The position numbers and the translations under genes are program-made. DNA of 64,000 bases, taken from positions 1 through 64,000 of the forward strand of contig JAACZQ010000019.1 of the NCBI GenBank assembly GCA_009996675.1, written 5' to 3'. The notes under the pieces are model-generated. The model did not search any database, had not been told where the DNA came from, and saw only the letters and a program-made list of their open reading frames with translations. The stretch is from Chitinophagaceae bacterium. GTDB taxonomy: Bacteria > Bacteroidota > Bacteroidia > Chitinophagales > Chitinophagaceae. Position 1 is the first letter of the stretch. Each line of letters begins with the position of its first letter. This document shows positions 45,962 to 54,466 of the stretch, in pieces.

Positions 45962-48382
45962 CTAAAATTTATAACTATACCCCAGCCTAACTACCTGTGT
46001 TTCATAATAATCAGCGCTTACATACCCGAATCCATTACCAGTGATGGTACGTTTTATTACCATAGTATTCAACAGATCAGTGGCATTAACAAATAACTCC
46101 CCTTTACCCTGCTGTACCTGCTTTTTGATACCCAGATCCAGGGAGAACCGTTGCCGTATACGGCCTTGCGGGATCAGATCCGGTGCCAGATAAACAGCGG
46201 TACACTGTATATCCACCTGTTTTTTGAGATGAAACAGAAAATTGGTCTTGATATTGCCGGAATAAACAACTTCGGTTCCTGCTGTATACATACTGGGAAC
46301 AGGATACTTGTTTTCAACCGTAAAACCATTGATCTGATTACGGTACCCATTCATATTCAGGTTAAAGGAAACCACCTTACTAAAGTCCTTCGCATAAACC
46401 AGCTCCAGGCCTGTATTATAGCTTTTCCCGGCATTCTGCATGCCATTATAAATGATGGTACTTCCCGGAACCACTGTCCCAATGCGCGTAATGGTTCCTG
46501 TAGCCATGCGGTGATATAAAGCAGTGTACACATATCCCCCGCTGAACGATGTCTTATACCCCAGCTCTATACTATTAGTAAACTGCGGCTTCAATGCTGG
46601 ATTACCTACTTTAATGATTTCTGCATCGTCATATTTGGGGAATACCCGGATATCCAATTCTGCAGGACGATCTACCCTGCGGTTATAAAAAACAGATAAT
46701 TTATTACGATTATTAAACTTGTACGCAAAGCGAACATTGGGGAATGGTTGTGTATATCGATACCCATCGCTCTTATAAGTATTATGGTTTGGATCCACAT
46801 CATACCGTACATGCACATACTCCATACGAACACCGGCTTCAGCTTCTACGCGATTGTTCTCAAAAATATAGGTGCCATACACCGCAGGAATATCCTCTTT
46901 ATACACAGCCCAACCACCGGCATTCACATCCAGTGGCGAATTAAGTCCCGGATAGAATTTCATATCAGTGGGAATATTCCGCCAACGGTATTTAATACCT
47001 GCCTCCAGTTTTCCATAACGAAGCGGCCGGGTATAATCAATAGTCAGATCTGTTACATGTTCATCCGACAGCAATTTAAAACTATCATACCCGGTGTAAG
47101 CAGGCATCGTATTCGTGAAGAAATACTTCTCATCTTCCCGGTGAAAGGTATAATTCAATCCGATATTTAACGTATGCCCGGGTTGTGCAAACTTGTGCTG
47201 AAAAGCGGAAGAAGCAGTAACAGTTGTTTTCAGCTCATCTTCCAGAAACTGCCACAAACGGTTACGGACAGAATAATCTTTATTAAAAAACGGCTCATCT
47301 CCATCATCCAGTATTTTTTCACTGCTGTATAAAGCCGAAACTGTGAAGAGACTTTTATCCGATATACTCCAGTCGAAACCCGTTCTGCCCGTAACAACAG
47401 TAGTTCTTCTGTTGCGTTTGGTCTGCTGCTGTACAACATCTCCATTACTATACGTTCGGGTTACAAATTCATTTTTATTGAGTGTAGGATTATAATAAAA
47501 ATCACTTTGCAGAAATGCATTGATTTTATTTTTCCGGTAATTCAGTGCAACGGACGGATTAACCTTAGGCGTACCTTGGAATTGTGGGCGGATCCCCGGC
47601 AGGTTTTCCTTTTTTTGCCAGATAGCTCCGAGGCCTGTGGCAAAACCCAGCTTCCCGCTAAACCCTTCCTTTTTATTTTTCTTGAAAATAATATTAATGA
47701 TCCCTGCATTCCCATTAGCATCGTAACGTGCCGAAGGGTTATTGATGATCTCTATTTTATCAATGGCTGATGCCGGAATATTGTCCAGGCTGGCCTGGTT
47801 TCCAAAACCAGTTAATGCTGTTTGTTTACCGTCTACCAGTACTGCCACTTTATCACTGCCACGGATAAGCACTTTACCATTATCAACCGTTACCCCGGGC
47901 AGGTTCTGCATCACCTGCAATACCGAACCACCTGCCTGACTGAGGTTGCCGGAAACATTTATTACTTTTTTATCCAACTTACCTGATACATCATCCGGCG
48001 CCCGGGATGTTACCACTACTTCATTCAGCTCGCGGGGATCGGGTTCCATTTCTATTACAGCCAGATCAAGATACTCAGATAATGTACCCACAAAAACAGG
48101 CTGCCAGCGGGTTTTATAGCCGGTGAAACGAACCTGTAATAAATAATTGCCCGGCTTAACACCTGCCAATACAAAACGACCATCTTCGGCGGTTACCGTG
48201 CCGCTGACAAAAGCACTGTCGAAAGAACGCTGCAACAGTACATTCACATATGCCATTGAGGCTTTTGACAGTTTGTCTTTCAGCTGTCCCGACACGCTAA
48301 CACTGCCTGATTGCGCACGGAGCAATGCCGGAATTAACAATAAACAAATAACAACACTTAAACCACCGAAGATGCGTTTCAT
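45962..48382 (-). CDS. TonB-dependent outer-membrane barrel (OMP_b-brl_3 type)
   Basis: The start at 48382 (MKRIFGG) gives a good signal peptide (ending LLRAQ) and an 8-bp gap to the PepSY gene. The 806-residue protein has a carboxypeptidase-regulatory-like domain (VSGQLKDKLSKASMAYVNVLL), a plug (ELNEVVVTSRAPDD, VLQVMQNLPGVTVDNGKVLIRG, IDKIEIINNPSARYDANGN) and a long barrel ending in GYSYKF. Proteins of this class often take up siderophores or peptides, but the ligand here is unknown. It shares a transcript with the PepSY-like lipoprotein, whose promoter carries the putative response-regulator box. Confidence 0.9.
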   Translation of the reverse strand: MKRIFGGLSVVICLLLIPALLRAQSGSVSVSGQLKDKLSKASMAYVNVLLQRSFDSAFVSGTVTAEDGRFVLAGVKPGNYLLQVRFTGYKTRWQPVFVGTLSEYLDLAVIEMEPDPRELNEVVVTSRAPDDVSGKLDKKVINVSGNLSQAGGSVLQVMQNLPGVTVDNGKVLIRGSDKVAVLVDGKQTALTGFGNQASLDNIPASAIDKIEIINNPSARYDANGNAGIINIIFKKNKKEGFSGKLGFATGLGAIWQKKENLPGIRPQFQGTPKVNPSVALNYRKNKINAFLQSDFYYNPTLNKNEFVTRTYSNGDVVQQQTKRNRRTTVVTGRTGFDWSISDKSLFTVSALYSSEKILDDGDEPFFNKDYSVRNRLWQFLEDELKTTVTASSAFQHKFAQPGHTLNIGLNYTFHREDEKYFFTNTMPAYTGYDSFKLLSDEHVTDLTIDYTRPLRYGKLEAGIKYRWRNIPTDMKFYPGLNSPLDVNAGGWAVYKEDIPAVYGTYIFENNRVEAEAGVRMEYVHVRYDVDPNHNTYKSDGYRYTQPFPNVRFAYKFNNRNKLSVFYNRRVDRPAELDIRVFPKYDDAEIIKVGNPALKPQFTNSIELGYKTSFSGGYVYTALYHRMATGTITRIGTVVPGSTIIYNGMQNAGKSYNTGLELVYAKDFSKVVSFNLNMNGYRNQINGFTVENKYPVPSMYTAGTEVVYSGNIKTNFLFHLKKQVDIQCTAVYLAPDLIPQGRIRQRFSLDLGIKKQVQQGKGELFVNATDLLNTMVIKRTITGNGFGYVSADYYETQVVRLGYSYKF

Positions 48383-48390
48383 GATCATAT

Positions 48391-48822
48391 TCAATTAATT
48401 TTTACGAAATTTCCTTTCTCATCAAAAATCACGTCTTTGCCCGACACTTCCACTTCAAATGTTATTGCTCCTTTAGCATCAGTGATCCTGGCCGTTTCCT
48501 TAATTTTTTTACCAGCATAATGCTTTTGAATATAGGCAACCGCCGCCGCCGGTAACTCCTGTTGCGATATGGCTACTTCTGATTCCAGCAGATTCCCCTT
48601 CATGTCATACAATACACTGCACTCTTTTCCATTTTGTTTAAAATTGCCTTCCAGTTTATCCTTTTCTTTTTCCCAGCTTGCCAGCGCGCCCGGGAATTGT
48701 TTACTGAAGTGCTGCTGTACGGCAGCAGGAACATCTTTCTGTGCCAGCTTCTGTGCACAACCAGATAAAGCAGACAGTACCAACAAACTTGTTGAAGCCA
48801 TCAATGTAAAATACTTTTTCAT
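48391..48822 (-). CDS. PepSY-like (BLIP-fold-like) periplasmic lipoprotein
   Basis: The 143-residue lipoprotein (lipobox LSGC) contains two PepSY-like repeats: AAVQQHFSKQFPGA followed by strands with CSVLYDMKGNLLES, and AAVAYIQKHYAGKKIKE followed by ITFEVEVSGKDVIFDEKGNFVKI. PepSY-like proteins of Bacteroidota are often found with two-component systems and may bind metals or peptides in the periplasm. It lies 59 bp downstream of the histidine-kinase stop, behind its own putative RR-controlled promoter, and leads into the TonB barrel gene. Confidence 0.82.
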   Translation of the reverse strand: MKKYFTLMASTSLLVLSALSGCAQKLAQKDVPAAVQQHFSKQFPGALASWEKEKDKLEGNFKQNGKECSVLYDMKGNLLESEVAISQQELPAAAVAYIQKHYAGKKIKETARITDAKGAITFEVEVSGKDVIFDEKGNFVKIN

Positions 48823-48845
48823 GGGTAATAGTTTTTTGATTTAGG

Positions 48846-48880
48846 CAAACTTCCAACAGGAATCTGAAGAAATCCTGAAC
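48846..48880 (-). promoter_or_regulatory. Putative response-regulator box and promoter for the PepSY-TonB unit
   Basis: On the minus strand the order is TTCAGG-N5-TTCAGA (48880-48863), then 13 bp, then TTTG (48849-48846). The two TTCAG half-sites are 11 bp apart, the spacing typical of OmpR/PhoB-family direct repeats. The same arrangement with identical spacing precedes the response-regulator gene. Confidence 0.6.
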
Positions 48881-48881
48881 C

Positions 48882-50150
48882 CTAAAAACTTATCGTAAAA
48901 CTATGGTAAGCACCATCAAAGTGGTAAGTGATAATCCATCCGTACCGGTCGGTAATTTTTTTAACAATCGCCAGCCCAAGTCCGCTTCCCTGCTCCTGAT
49001 CATTGGCTCGGAAAAAACGGTTAAACAGGCGGCCCTTATCCAATTCGGTCAAAGGACCTGTATTTTGCACCAGGAGCCGCTGATGCTGTAACTGCACCCG
49101 GATAATTCCGCCACTGGCATTATGTTTCAGTGCATTAGACAAAAGGTTTCGCAGCAAAACCTCCAGCAGTACCTGGTTGGCCTGTACGCTTATGCTTTCC
49201 CACTCCTGTTTTTCAATAGTAATATTTTTTTCCCTGGCCAGTTCTTCCAGAAAATCCAGTTGCTTCTCCAGCAAAACAGCCAGATTATGGCTACCCGTGT
49301 CTTGATACTGGTCATATTCCAGGCGCGATAATAACAGCAGATTCTTATTCAAATAATGGAGCCGGTAGATCGTTTCACTCAGCTTCGACAATTCTGCAAG
49401 TTGCTCCTGAGTGAGTTTTTCATCTTGTATAAGATTATCCAGTCGCCCCTGCAATACAGCCAGTGGCGTTTGTAATTCATGTGCCGCATTTTCAACAAAC
49501 TCTTTCTGATCCCTGTAAATGGTCACATTCCGTTCAATAAGCTTTTCCGATACTTCCTTCAACCGGTGAAATTCATCAATATCGCTTTCAGGCAGATCAG
49601 GCATTTCCGGTTTATCAACTTTAAATCCTTCCAAAGCCGACAGCATCGCATAATAGGGCTTCCAAAGTTTACGGGTTACCCGTCCGGATAAAATCATCAT
49701 ACCAACAATCAGCAGGATCAAAATAGACACATACAGGGAAACGATATTGTACACCATATCCATATTATCCAACAGATTTTCCCTTGCATAAAATAATTTT
49801 CGTGTACCGTTGATCTGTAAAGGTGCATATAACTCCCGGTAGGGTTCCTGGTCGCCATCCATGATATTAAGATGACTGGCATTTGAAAACCAGGGCTTTG
49901 TTATGCTGCCGGTATCTGGTAATATCTGCTGGTCACGGTTCCACTCGTTCCACTTTTCAATATCACTGATCTGAAAACCAGGAAGTGTATACCGTTCAAA
50001 CTCATGTAATCGCAGTAACAATGCTTCCTCTGCTTCTGCCCTGTGCCAGTGTTCAGTGAAGACATAAAAAACAGGAGCTGTTACCATCAGCACCAGCAAT
50101 GAAAAAACCAGGTATTTCCGAAGGGTGGTATGTAATAACTGTTTTCTCAT
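48882..50150 (-). CDS. Sensor histidine kinase
   Basis: The 422-residue kinase has two transmembrane helices (about 16-31 and 136-157) that flank a periplasmic sensor of about 100 residues. A HAMP-like linker, a HisKA domain with phosphoacceptor His224 (NAAHELQTPLAV) and a HATPase_c domain follow (N-box LLRNLLSNALKHN; G2 box GSGLGLAIV). The start at 50150 is preferred because it gives an ATGA overlap with the response-regulator stop; an ATG at 50159 is the alternative. Partner of the adjacent OmpR-family regulator. Confidence 0.94.
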   Translation of the reverse strand: MRKQLLHTTLRKYLVFSLLVLMVTAPVFYVFTEHWHRAEAEEALLLRLHEFERYTLPGFQISDIEKWNEWNRDQQILPDTGSITKPWFSNASHLNIMDGDQEPYRELYAPLQINGTRKLFYARENLLDNMDMVYNIVSLYVSILILLIVGMMILSGRVTRKLWKPYYAMLSALEGFKVDKPEMPDLPESDIDEFHRLKEVSEKLIERNVTIYRDQKEFVENAAHELQTPLAVLQGRLDNLIQDEKLTQEQLAELSKLSETIYRLHYLNKNLLLLSRLEYDQYQDTGSHNLAVLLEKQLDFLEELAREKNITIEKQEWESISVQANQVLLEVLLRNLLSNALKHNASGGIIRVQLQHQRLLVQNTGPLTELDKGRLFNRFFRANDQEQGSGLGLAIVKKITDRYGWIITYHFDGAYHSFTISF

Positions 50151-50821
50151 TCCGTCCATTTATACCCAATGCCATAAACAGTTTTAATGTAGTCGGGGGC
50201 ACCGGCCTGTAATAATTTCTTTTTGAGGTTTTTGATATGCGCATAAATGAAGTCAAAACTAATCATCATATCCGCCATATCACCAGATAAATGTTCTGCA
50301 ATTGCGTTTTTGGATAAAACTCTTTTGCTGTTGCCTACCAGGTAAAGGAGCAGGTCAAACTCTTTTCTTGTTAAAAGCACTGCTTTATCATCCACAAATA
50401 CTTCTTTGCGCAACAAATCGATATTGATCTCGTTAAAGCGGATGATATTATTGCCAGAAAATTTATGCCGTCTGATAATAGCCTGTACCCTGGCCATGAG
50501 TTCCGGCAGGTGAAAGGGTTTGGTGAGGTAATCATCAGCACCTGCATGTAACCCTTCCAGTTTGGTGTCTAATGTATCACGGGCGGAAATAATCAGTACC
50601 CCATCAGTTTTCTGCATAGCACGAAGTTCCCTGAGCAGGGTTATACCATCACCATCTGCAAGCATCAGGTCCAGCAGTATACAATCGTATTCATAAATAC
50701 TTAGCTTATCCAGTGCATTTTTGATATCGTGCACACATTCACATACAAAACCATTACCCGACAGGTAGGTATGCATGGCTTCTGCCAGCTCTCTTTCATC
50801 TTCAATAATGAGCAGCTTCAC
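50147..50821 (-). CDS. OmpR-family response regulator
   Basis: The 224-residue protein has a receiver domain with acidic pocket Glu8/Asp9, phosphoacceptor Asp51 (CILLDLMLADGDG), Ser79 and Lys101 (YLTKPF), and a C-terminal OmpR/PhoB winged helix (VLLTRKEFDLLLYLVGN, KNLKKKLLQAG, IKTVYGIGYKW). The start codon is GTG (CAC on the plus strand at 50819-50821). A tandem TTCAG box lies 22-39 bp upstream, suggesting autoregulation. Confidence 0.96.
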   Translation of the reverse strand: MKLLIIEDERELAEAMHTYLSGNGFVCECVHDIKNALDKLSIYEYDCILLDLMLADGDGITLLRELRAMQKTDGVLIISARDTLDTKLEGLHAGADDYLTKPFHLPELMARVQAIIRRHKFSGNNIIRFNEINIDLLRKEVFVDDKAVLLTRKEFDLLLYLVGNSKRVLSKNAIAEHLSGDMADMMISFDFIYAHIKNLKKKLLQAGAPDYIKTVYGIGYKWTE

Positions 50822-50825
50822 GGCT

Positions 50826-50860
50826 CAAATGTCCGGTTAAATTCTGAAGAAACCCTGAAC
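50826..50860 (-). promoter_or_regulatory. Putative response-regulator box and promoter for the RR-HK operon
   Basis: On the minus strand the order is TTCAGG-N5-TTCAGA (50860-50843), 13 bp, then TTTG (50829-50826). This matches the PepSY promoter in half-site sequence and in all spacings, while the 13-bp spacer sequence itself differs. Confidence 0.6.
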
Positions 50861-50916
50861 TGGGCCAAGGGGAGGGATATGCAGTTCTCAGAACGCAGCT
50901 CTCGATTAATACATAG

Positions 50917-50958
50917 AAAAGGGCTTCAGCAGGATTTTTAATCCTGCTGAAGCCCTTT
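50917..50958 (-). terminator. Hairpin after the TonB-dependent barrel gene (51018-53459)
   Basis: An 18-bp perfect stem (50918-50935 with 50941-50958) has a 5-nt loop. On the minus strand the stem ends in a TTT run that continues by one more T. The plus strand also has TTTTT shortly after it, so it may act in both directions. Confidence 0.75.
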
Positions 50959-51017
50959 CAGTTTTTGGTTTTGGCCTCTCCTACGCGAGTACCGATTGTC
51001 ATTTCAGGTATTGACAA

Positions 51018-53459
51018 CTATCCGCCCAGGCCTGCTGCTCCTTGAGTCCGCTTCCGCTCCTCTTCAGCACCGCCGGGTGTTTGCCTGGCAGCCTTTACCT
51101 TACTGTTACCAAAACGATAACCGAACTGTATCCTGAACTGGCGACTGTCCTGACTGCCATTGGCCTGTAACGACTGCCCAGCGAAATTGCCTTCGGCCGT
51201 CCATTTCAGGGTTTTGAAAAGATCACTAATACTTAGTTTCAGGTTAACACGACCAGCCAGCCACTGTTTCTGAATACCGGCATCCATGCTCCAGATTGAT
51301 CCTGCCCGCAGGCTTCCCTGCCAGACAGATGGACTATTATAAAAACCGCTCAGCTCTGCCGTCCATGTTTTGGCAAACCGTAAGCCATGTTGCATAAACA
51401 GACTGAAAGTTGTTCTGTCCAGCGAGATCTTTCTGCCCGGACCATCATCTAAACGATAGCTGGCGTAATAGGTGTGTACATTGGTAAACAGGCTATAGGG
51501 GCCGTATTGCAGCGGATAGCTGATATTCAATCCCAGCATATCCTGCCGGGCAATATTGCGACTGTACAGATATCCTTTCACACCGGCCGCAGTATCTGCA
51601 ACCTGACCAAACATATCAGTTGTACGACTATAAATGAGTGTTGTATTCAACCTGAATCCGTAGGTATGTGTCAGGCTGATAGATTGTGCATACTGCGGTT
51701 TCAGATCAATGCTTCCTTTGTGAAAAGTATATTCATTGATACGATATTCAAACGGATTGAGGTCCTTGTAAACAGGGCGATCAATACGGCGGCTGTATGC
51801 CAGCGTCCATTGGCTTTTAGAACCGGGTGCCATGGTTACAGAGAGACTGGGAAACAGGTCAAAATAGTTGCGTGAAAAACGACTGGCCAGTTCAGGTGCT
51901 GCTGTGGAATTATGATAGGTAAACAGATCACCCTTAATATTGGTGTATTCCGCACGCACACCAGCCTGCCATGCCCAGTTACGATTATTAAAGCTCCATT
52001 GTGCGTAAGATGCATGAACCTGTTCACGATACGCAAAAGCATTGCTGTGGTGATGATCGAAAGTTTTATCCGACTGATCCACTGCATACTGGTGGAAATT
52101 ATTATCGGTCTGTACAAATGAACTCTTCCCGCCAAAAGACCATTTATGCTTTCCGGCCTGTTTTTCATAATCGGCCTTAAGGGTATAGATGCGTATATCG
52201 GAAGGTGTTTCCAGTGCATAATTACGGGTATACAACAGTTGTTGGTTCACGGGGTCTACAAACCTGTTTGGCTGATCCTGCTTGTTGCGAATATTCAGAT
52301 CAACCCGGTCAGCCTGCATATTCAAGCTATTACCTGCAGAATCGCGGTATTGGTAATTGAGACTATAAACCCACTGATCCTGTTGCTGGGCAGATGCATT
52401 CACCGATTGCATAATAGCCCTGGTAGTTCCGGAAGGAACATATACAATGGGTGATGACCCATTATTATTGGCTTCAGCATCGCTCAGGTTACCGGTAATG
52501 GTAAGCCCCAGCACAGATCTACTGGAAAGTGTAAAATCAGCACCAGCTTTTAACAGGTGTACATCCCCCGACTGTTTGATATCATTCTGCTGATAAAAAG
52601 CGGTATCACCGATTTGCCTGTTGAGGCGAAACTTATTATGCGAAGCATTATGCTGAAAACTGTAATCACTGAACAGGTTTATACCACGGTTGCGGTAGTT
52701 CAGGGAAAAAGACCCATTATAGCGCACACGTGGCGTTACTGCCATACCAGCCTGTACACTACCATTCACACCAAAAGATTTGTTCTTTTTAAGGCGGATA
52801 TGAATAATACCTCCCGAACCTGATGCATCATAAATCGCACCGGGCTGGTTAAGCAGTTCAATACTTTCAATCTGATCGGCAGGAATGGATTTCAGGTAGC
52901 CAACCAACTGTTCGGCAGTAAGTACCACCACACGGTTGTCTACCAAAACCTGCACGCCTGGTTTCCCCTGCATCAGCAGGTTATCGTCTTTATCAACAGT
53001 AATACCCGGCATTTTACGCAATACTTCCAGTGCATGTGCCGAGCTTCTGTGCATGGTACCTGCCACTTGTATAATTGTTTTAGCCGCTTTAACATCAATC
53101 AGTTTTTTCTGCGTTTTTACCGTTACAGCCTGGAGGTTATTGGCTTTAGCGGCCAGCAACAGTTCATGCAGTTGTTTTTCTCCGGTTGTCATTTCAAAGA
53201 TTTCTGTAAACGTACCCACATAACCGATATGGGTTATTTTAAGCAGGTAGTGACCCGGCTTTACATCTTTAAAAAAGTAGTTGCCGTCTTTACTGAGTAT
53301 CGACATAACAGGCAGTGAGTCTTTCGCCTGCAATAATAATACGGTAGCATCGGAAACAGGTTTGCCCTGTTCGTCTGTCAGTTTACCCTTCAAGCTCTGC
53401 GCCATAACCGGTGCAGTGAAGAGTAAAGACAATAAAATAGTGTTCAATATTTTTTTCAT
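51018..53459 (-). CDS. TonB-dependent outer-membrane barrel (OMP_b-brl_3 type) with C-terminal tail
   Basis: The 813-residue protein has a signal peptide (ending PVMAQ), a regulatory-like domain (LKGKLTDEQGKPVSDATVLLL), a plug (ALEVLRKMPGITVDKDDNLLMQG, IESIELLNQPGAIYDASGSGG) and a barrel whose last strand is FRIQFGYRF. About 30 charged and Gly-rich residues (EEERKRTQGAAGLGG at the end) follow the usual terminal Phe. The ligand is unknown. It lies 64 bp downstream of the GNAT gene, with an 18-bp palindrome in the gap, and may belong to the metal island. Confidence 0.88.
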   Translation of the reverse strand: MKKILNTILLSLLFTAPVMAQSLKGKLTDEQGKPVSDATVLLLQAKDSLPVMSILSKDGNYFFKDVKPGHYLLKITHIGYVGTFTEIFEMTTGEKQLHELLLAAKANNLQAVTVKTQKKLIDVKAAKTIIQVAGTMHRSSAHALEVLRKMPGITVDKDDNLLMQGKPGVQVLVDNRVVVLTAEQLVGYLKSIPADQIESIELLNQPGAIYDASGSGGIIHIRLKKNKSFGVNGSVQAGMAVTPRVRYNGSFSLNYRNRGINLFSDYSFQHNASHNKFRLNRQIGDTAFYQQNDIKQSGDVHLLKAGADFTLSSRSVLGLTITGNLSDAEANNNGSSPIVYVPSGTTRAIMQSVNASAQQQDQWVYSLNYQYRDSAGNSLNMQADRVDLNIRNKQDQPNRFVDPVNQQLLYTRNYALETPSDIRIYTLKADYEKQAGKHKWSFGGKSSFVQTDNNFHQYAVDQSDKTFDHHHSNAFAYREQVHASYAQWSFNNRNWAWQAGVRAEYTNIKGDLFTYHNSTAAPELASRFSRNYFDLFPSLSVTMAPGSKSQWTLAYSRRIDRPVYKDLNPFEYRINEYTFHKGSIDLKPQYAQSISLTHTYGFRLNTTLIYSRTTDMFGQVADTAAGVKGYLYSRNIARQDMLGLNISYPLQYGPYSLFTNVHTYYASYRLDDGPGRKISLDRTTFSLFMQHGLRFAKTWTAELSGFYNSPSVWQGSLRAGSIWSMDAGIQKQWLAGRVNLKLSISDLFKTLKWTAEGNFAGQSLQANGSQDSRQFRIQFGYRFGNSKVKAARQTPGGAEEERKRTQGAAGLGG

Positions 53460-53502
53460 ATTGTTTGAATTGGTTTTGAATAAAGTGGTTGGGGCTCCGG
53501 TG

Positions 53503-53520
53503 AATAATTCCGGAATTATT
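53503..53520. promoter_or_regulatory. Perfect 18-bp palindrome upstream of the TonB barrel gene
   Basis: AATAATTCC/GGAATTATT has no loop, so it is more like a dimer operator than a terminator. It lies 44-61 bp before the barrel gene start, directly after the GNAT stop. The ATTCC/GGAA core recurs twice in front of the metallothionein-like gene. Confidence 0.45.
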
Positions 53521-53523
53521 GTG

Positions 53524-54177
53524 TTATAAATGAACGCTGCTCTTTATCGGTACAATGGATGGTGTACAACAATAAACAGATCGTTTCTTCAGATAAGGGC
53601 TGTGGCAATTCCAGCATGGTAAAACTTTACCCCGATCCGTGGGCATACCCATTTCATGGGCCAGCATTTTCTCAGTCAATCGCATATACCGCGCTTCCAG
53701 GGCCAGTTGTCCTTCTTTATTTAGTCCCAATTGCCCCAGGAAACGAAAACCGGCTTTGCGGATACCTTGTTGGGAAGATTTATTTTCAGGTGCATGGATG
53801 ATCCAATACTGTTTTGCCCGGCCACGCTGATCATTAATAATTGCCTGCAATAAGGCAGGATAAATCCCCCGGCCTCTGTATGCTTCCAGGGTTCGGAAGT
53901 TCCACAGATAACGATTACCATTGGGTAATATAAAATCGTGATTCAATTCACCGATACGTGCCCTTCCACTGGCCACCCATCCAAAAGCAACCGGAATACC
54001 TTGCAGGTAAGCAACGTACGCTTCGTGATCATTTGCCAAACGGTGTATGATTTCCGACTCAGGAACCTGTACCAATGCAGATAACATACTTACGTCTCCT
54101 GAATTGGTAATCACAAGTTCGTCTGGTTGCTGAATATCGGGTAATACCTGGTTACTGGTGAGTGTATAGAGCGCCAT
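53524..54177 (-). CDS. GNAT family N-acetyltransferase with Cys-rich C-terminal tail
   Basis: The 217-residue protein has a GNAT core with acetyl-CoA-binding motif A (TLEAYRGRGIYPALLQAII, about 97-115) and a following strand/helix (WIIHAPENKSSQQGIRKAGF). After the fold, residues 186-204 add a Cys/His cluster: LPCWNCH (Cys188, Cys191, His192) and Cys203-Cys204. This could bind zinc or copper. The gene is 53 bp downstream of the metallothionein-like gene with a hairpin between them. The acetyl acceptor is unknown. Confidence 0.82.
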   Translation of the reverse strand: MALYTLTSNQVLPDIQQPDELVITNSGDVSMLSALVQVPESEIIHRLANDHEAYVAYLQGIPVAFGWVASGRARIGELNHDFILPNGNRYLWNFRTLEAYRGRGIYPALLQAIINDQRGRAKQYWIIHAPENKSSQQGIRKAGFRFLGQLGLNKEGQLALEARYMRLTEKMLAHEMGMPTDRGKVLPCWNCHSPYLKKRSVYCCTPSIVPIKSSVHL

Positions 54178-54203
54178 AACAGCGATTTAAAAGTTGGAAA
54201 ATT

Positions 54204-54223
54204 GGGAGGGGATGCCCCCTCCC
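54204..54223 (-). terminator. Hairpin between the metallothionein-like and GNAT genes
   Basis: The stem GGGAGGG/CCCTCCC has a short loop and lies just after the metallothionein-like stop; on the minus strand AATTTT follows. It may terminate or attenuate transcription so that the small gene is expressed more than the GNAT gene. Confidence 0.55.
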
Positions 54224-54230
54224 GGTTTGT

Positions 54231-54350
54231 TTATGCACAGCCTCCGCAACCGCAGGTACAGCCCTTGCCAGGACAATTATCGCCACAGTTACATTTTGCC
54301 GGTGTTGTTGCAGCATCGCCGCAGATACATTTTTTGGTGGTTGTTTCCAT
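54231..54350 (-). CDS. Metallothionein-like small Cys-rich protein (39 residues)
   Basis: I translated this short frame by hand: ATG at 54350, TAA at 54233-54231. The product has 39 residues with 9 Cys (8, 10, 20, 22, 26, 31, 33, 35, 38), no aromatic residue, and CxC pairs (CIC, CNC, CTC, CGC) with KCNCGDNCPGKGCTCGCG as core. This is the classical composition of metallothioneins and of small bacterial metal-storage peptides. The gene has a -7 box 40 bp upstream and a hairpin after its stop, so it looks like a real transcript. Short length means a standard ORF cut-off of 60 residues would miss it. Confidence 0.8.
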   Translation of the reverse strand: METTTKKCICGDAATTPAKCNCGDNCPGKGCTCGCGGCA

Positions 54351-54389
54351 TTGTTTTAATTTTTTTGTGTGATTAATAATTTGATGATG

Positions 54390-54397
54390 CAAAAGTA
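54390..54397 (-). promoter_or_regulatory. -7 promoter box for the metallothionein-like gene
   Basis: On the minus strand this reads TACTTTTG, a perfect TAnnTTTG, 40 bp before the start codon. The first ATTCC/GGAA palindrome begins at its upstream edge. Confidence 0.5.
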
Positions 54398-54459
54398 TTC
54401 CGGGGAAACGGGGCGATCTTTACACGATGAAGGGCTCTTTGTACATCATTCCCGGAAAC
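54397..54459. promoter_or_regulatory. Two ATTCC/GGAAAC palindromes in the divergent promoter region
   Basis: ATTCC-GG-GGAAAC (54397-54409) and ATTCC-C-GGAAAC (54448-54459) are near-identical inverted repeats 51 bp apart, within the 116-bp gap between the metallothionein-like and AraC genes. They are good candidates for a shared operator; the binding protein is unknown. Confidence 0.4.
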
Positions 54460-54466
54460 AACCGAT

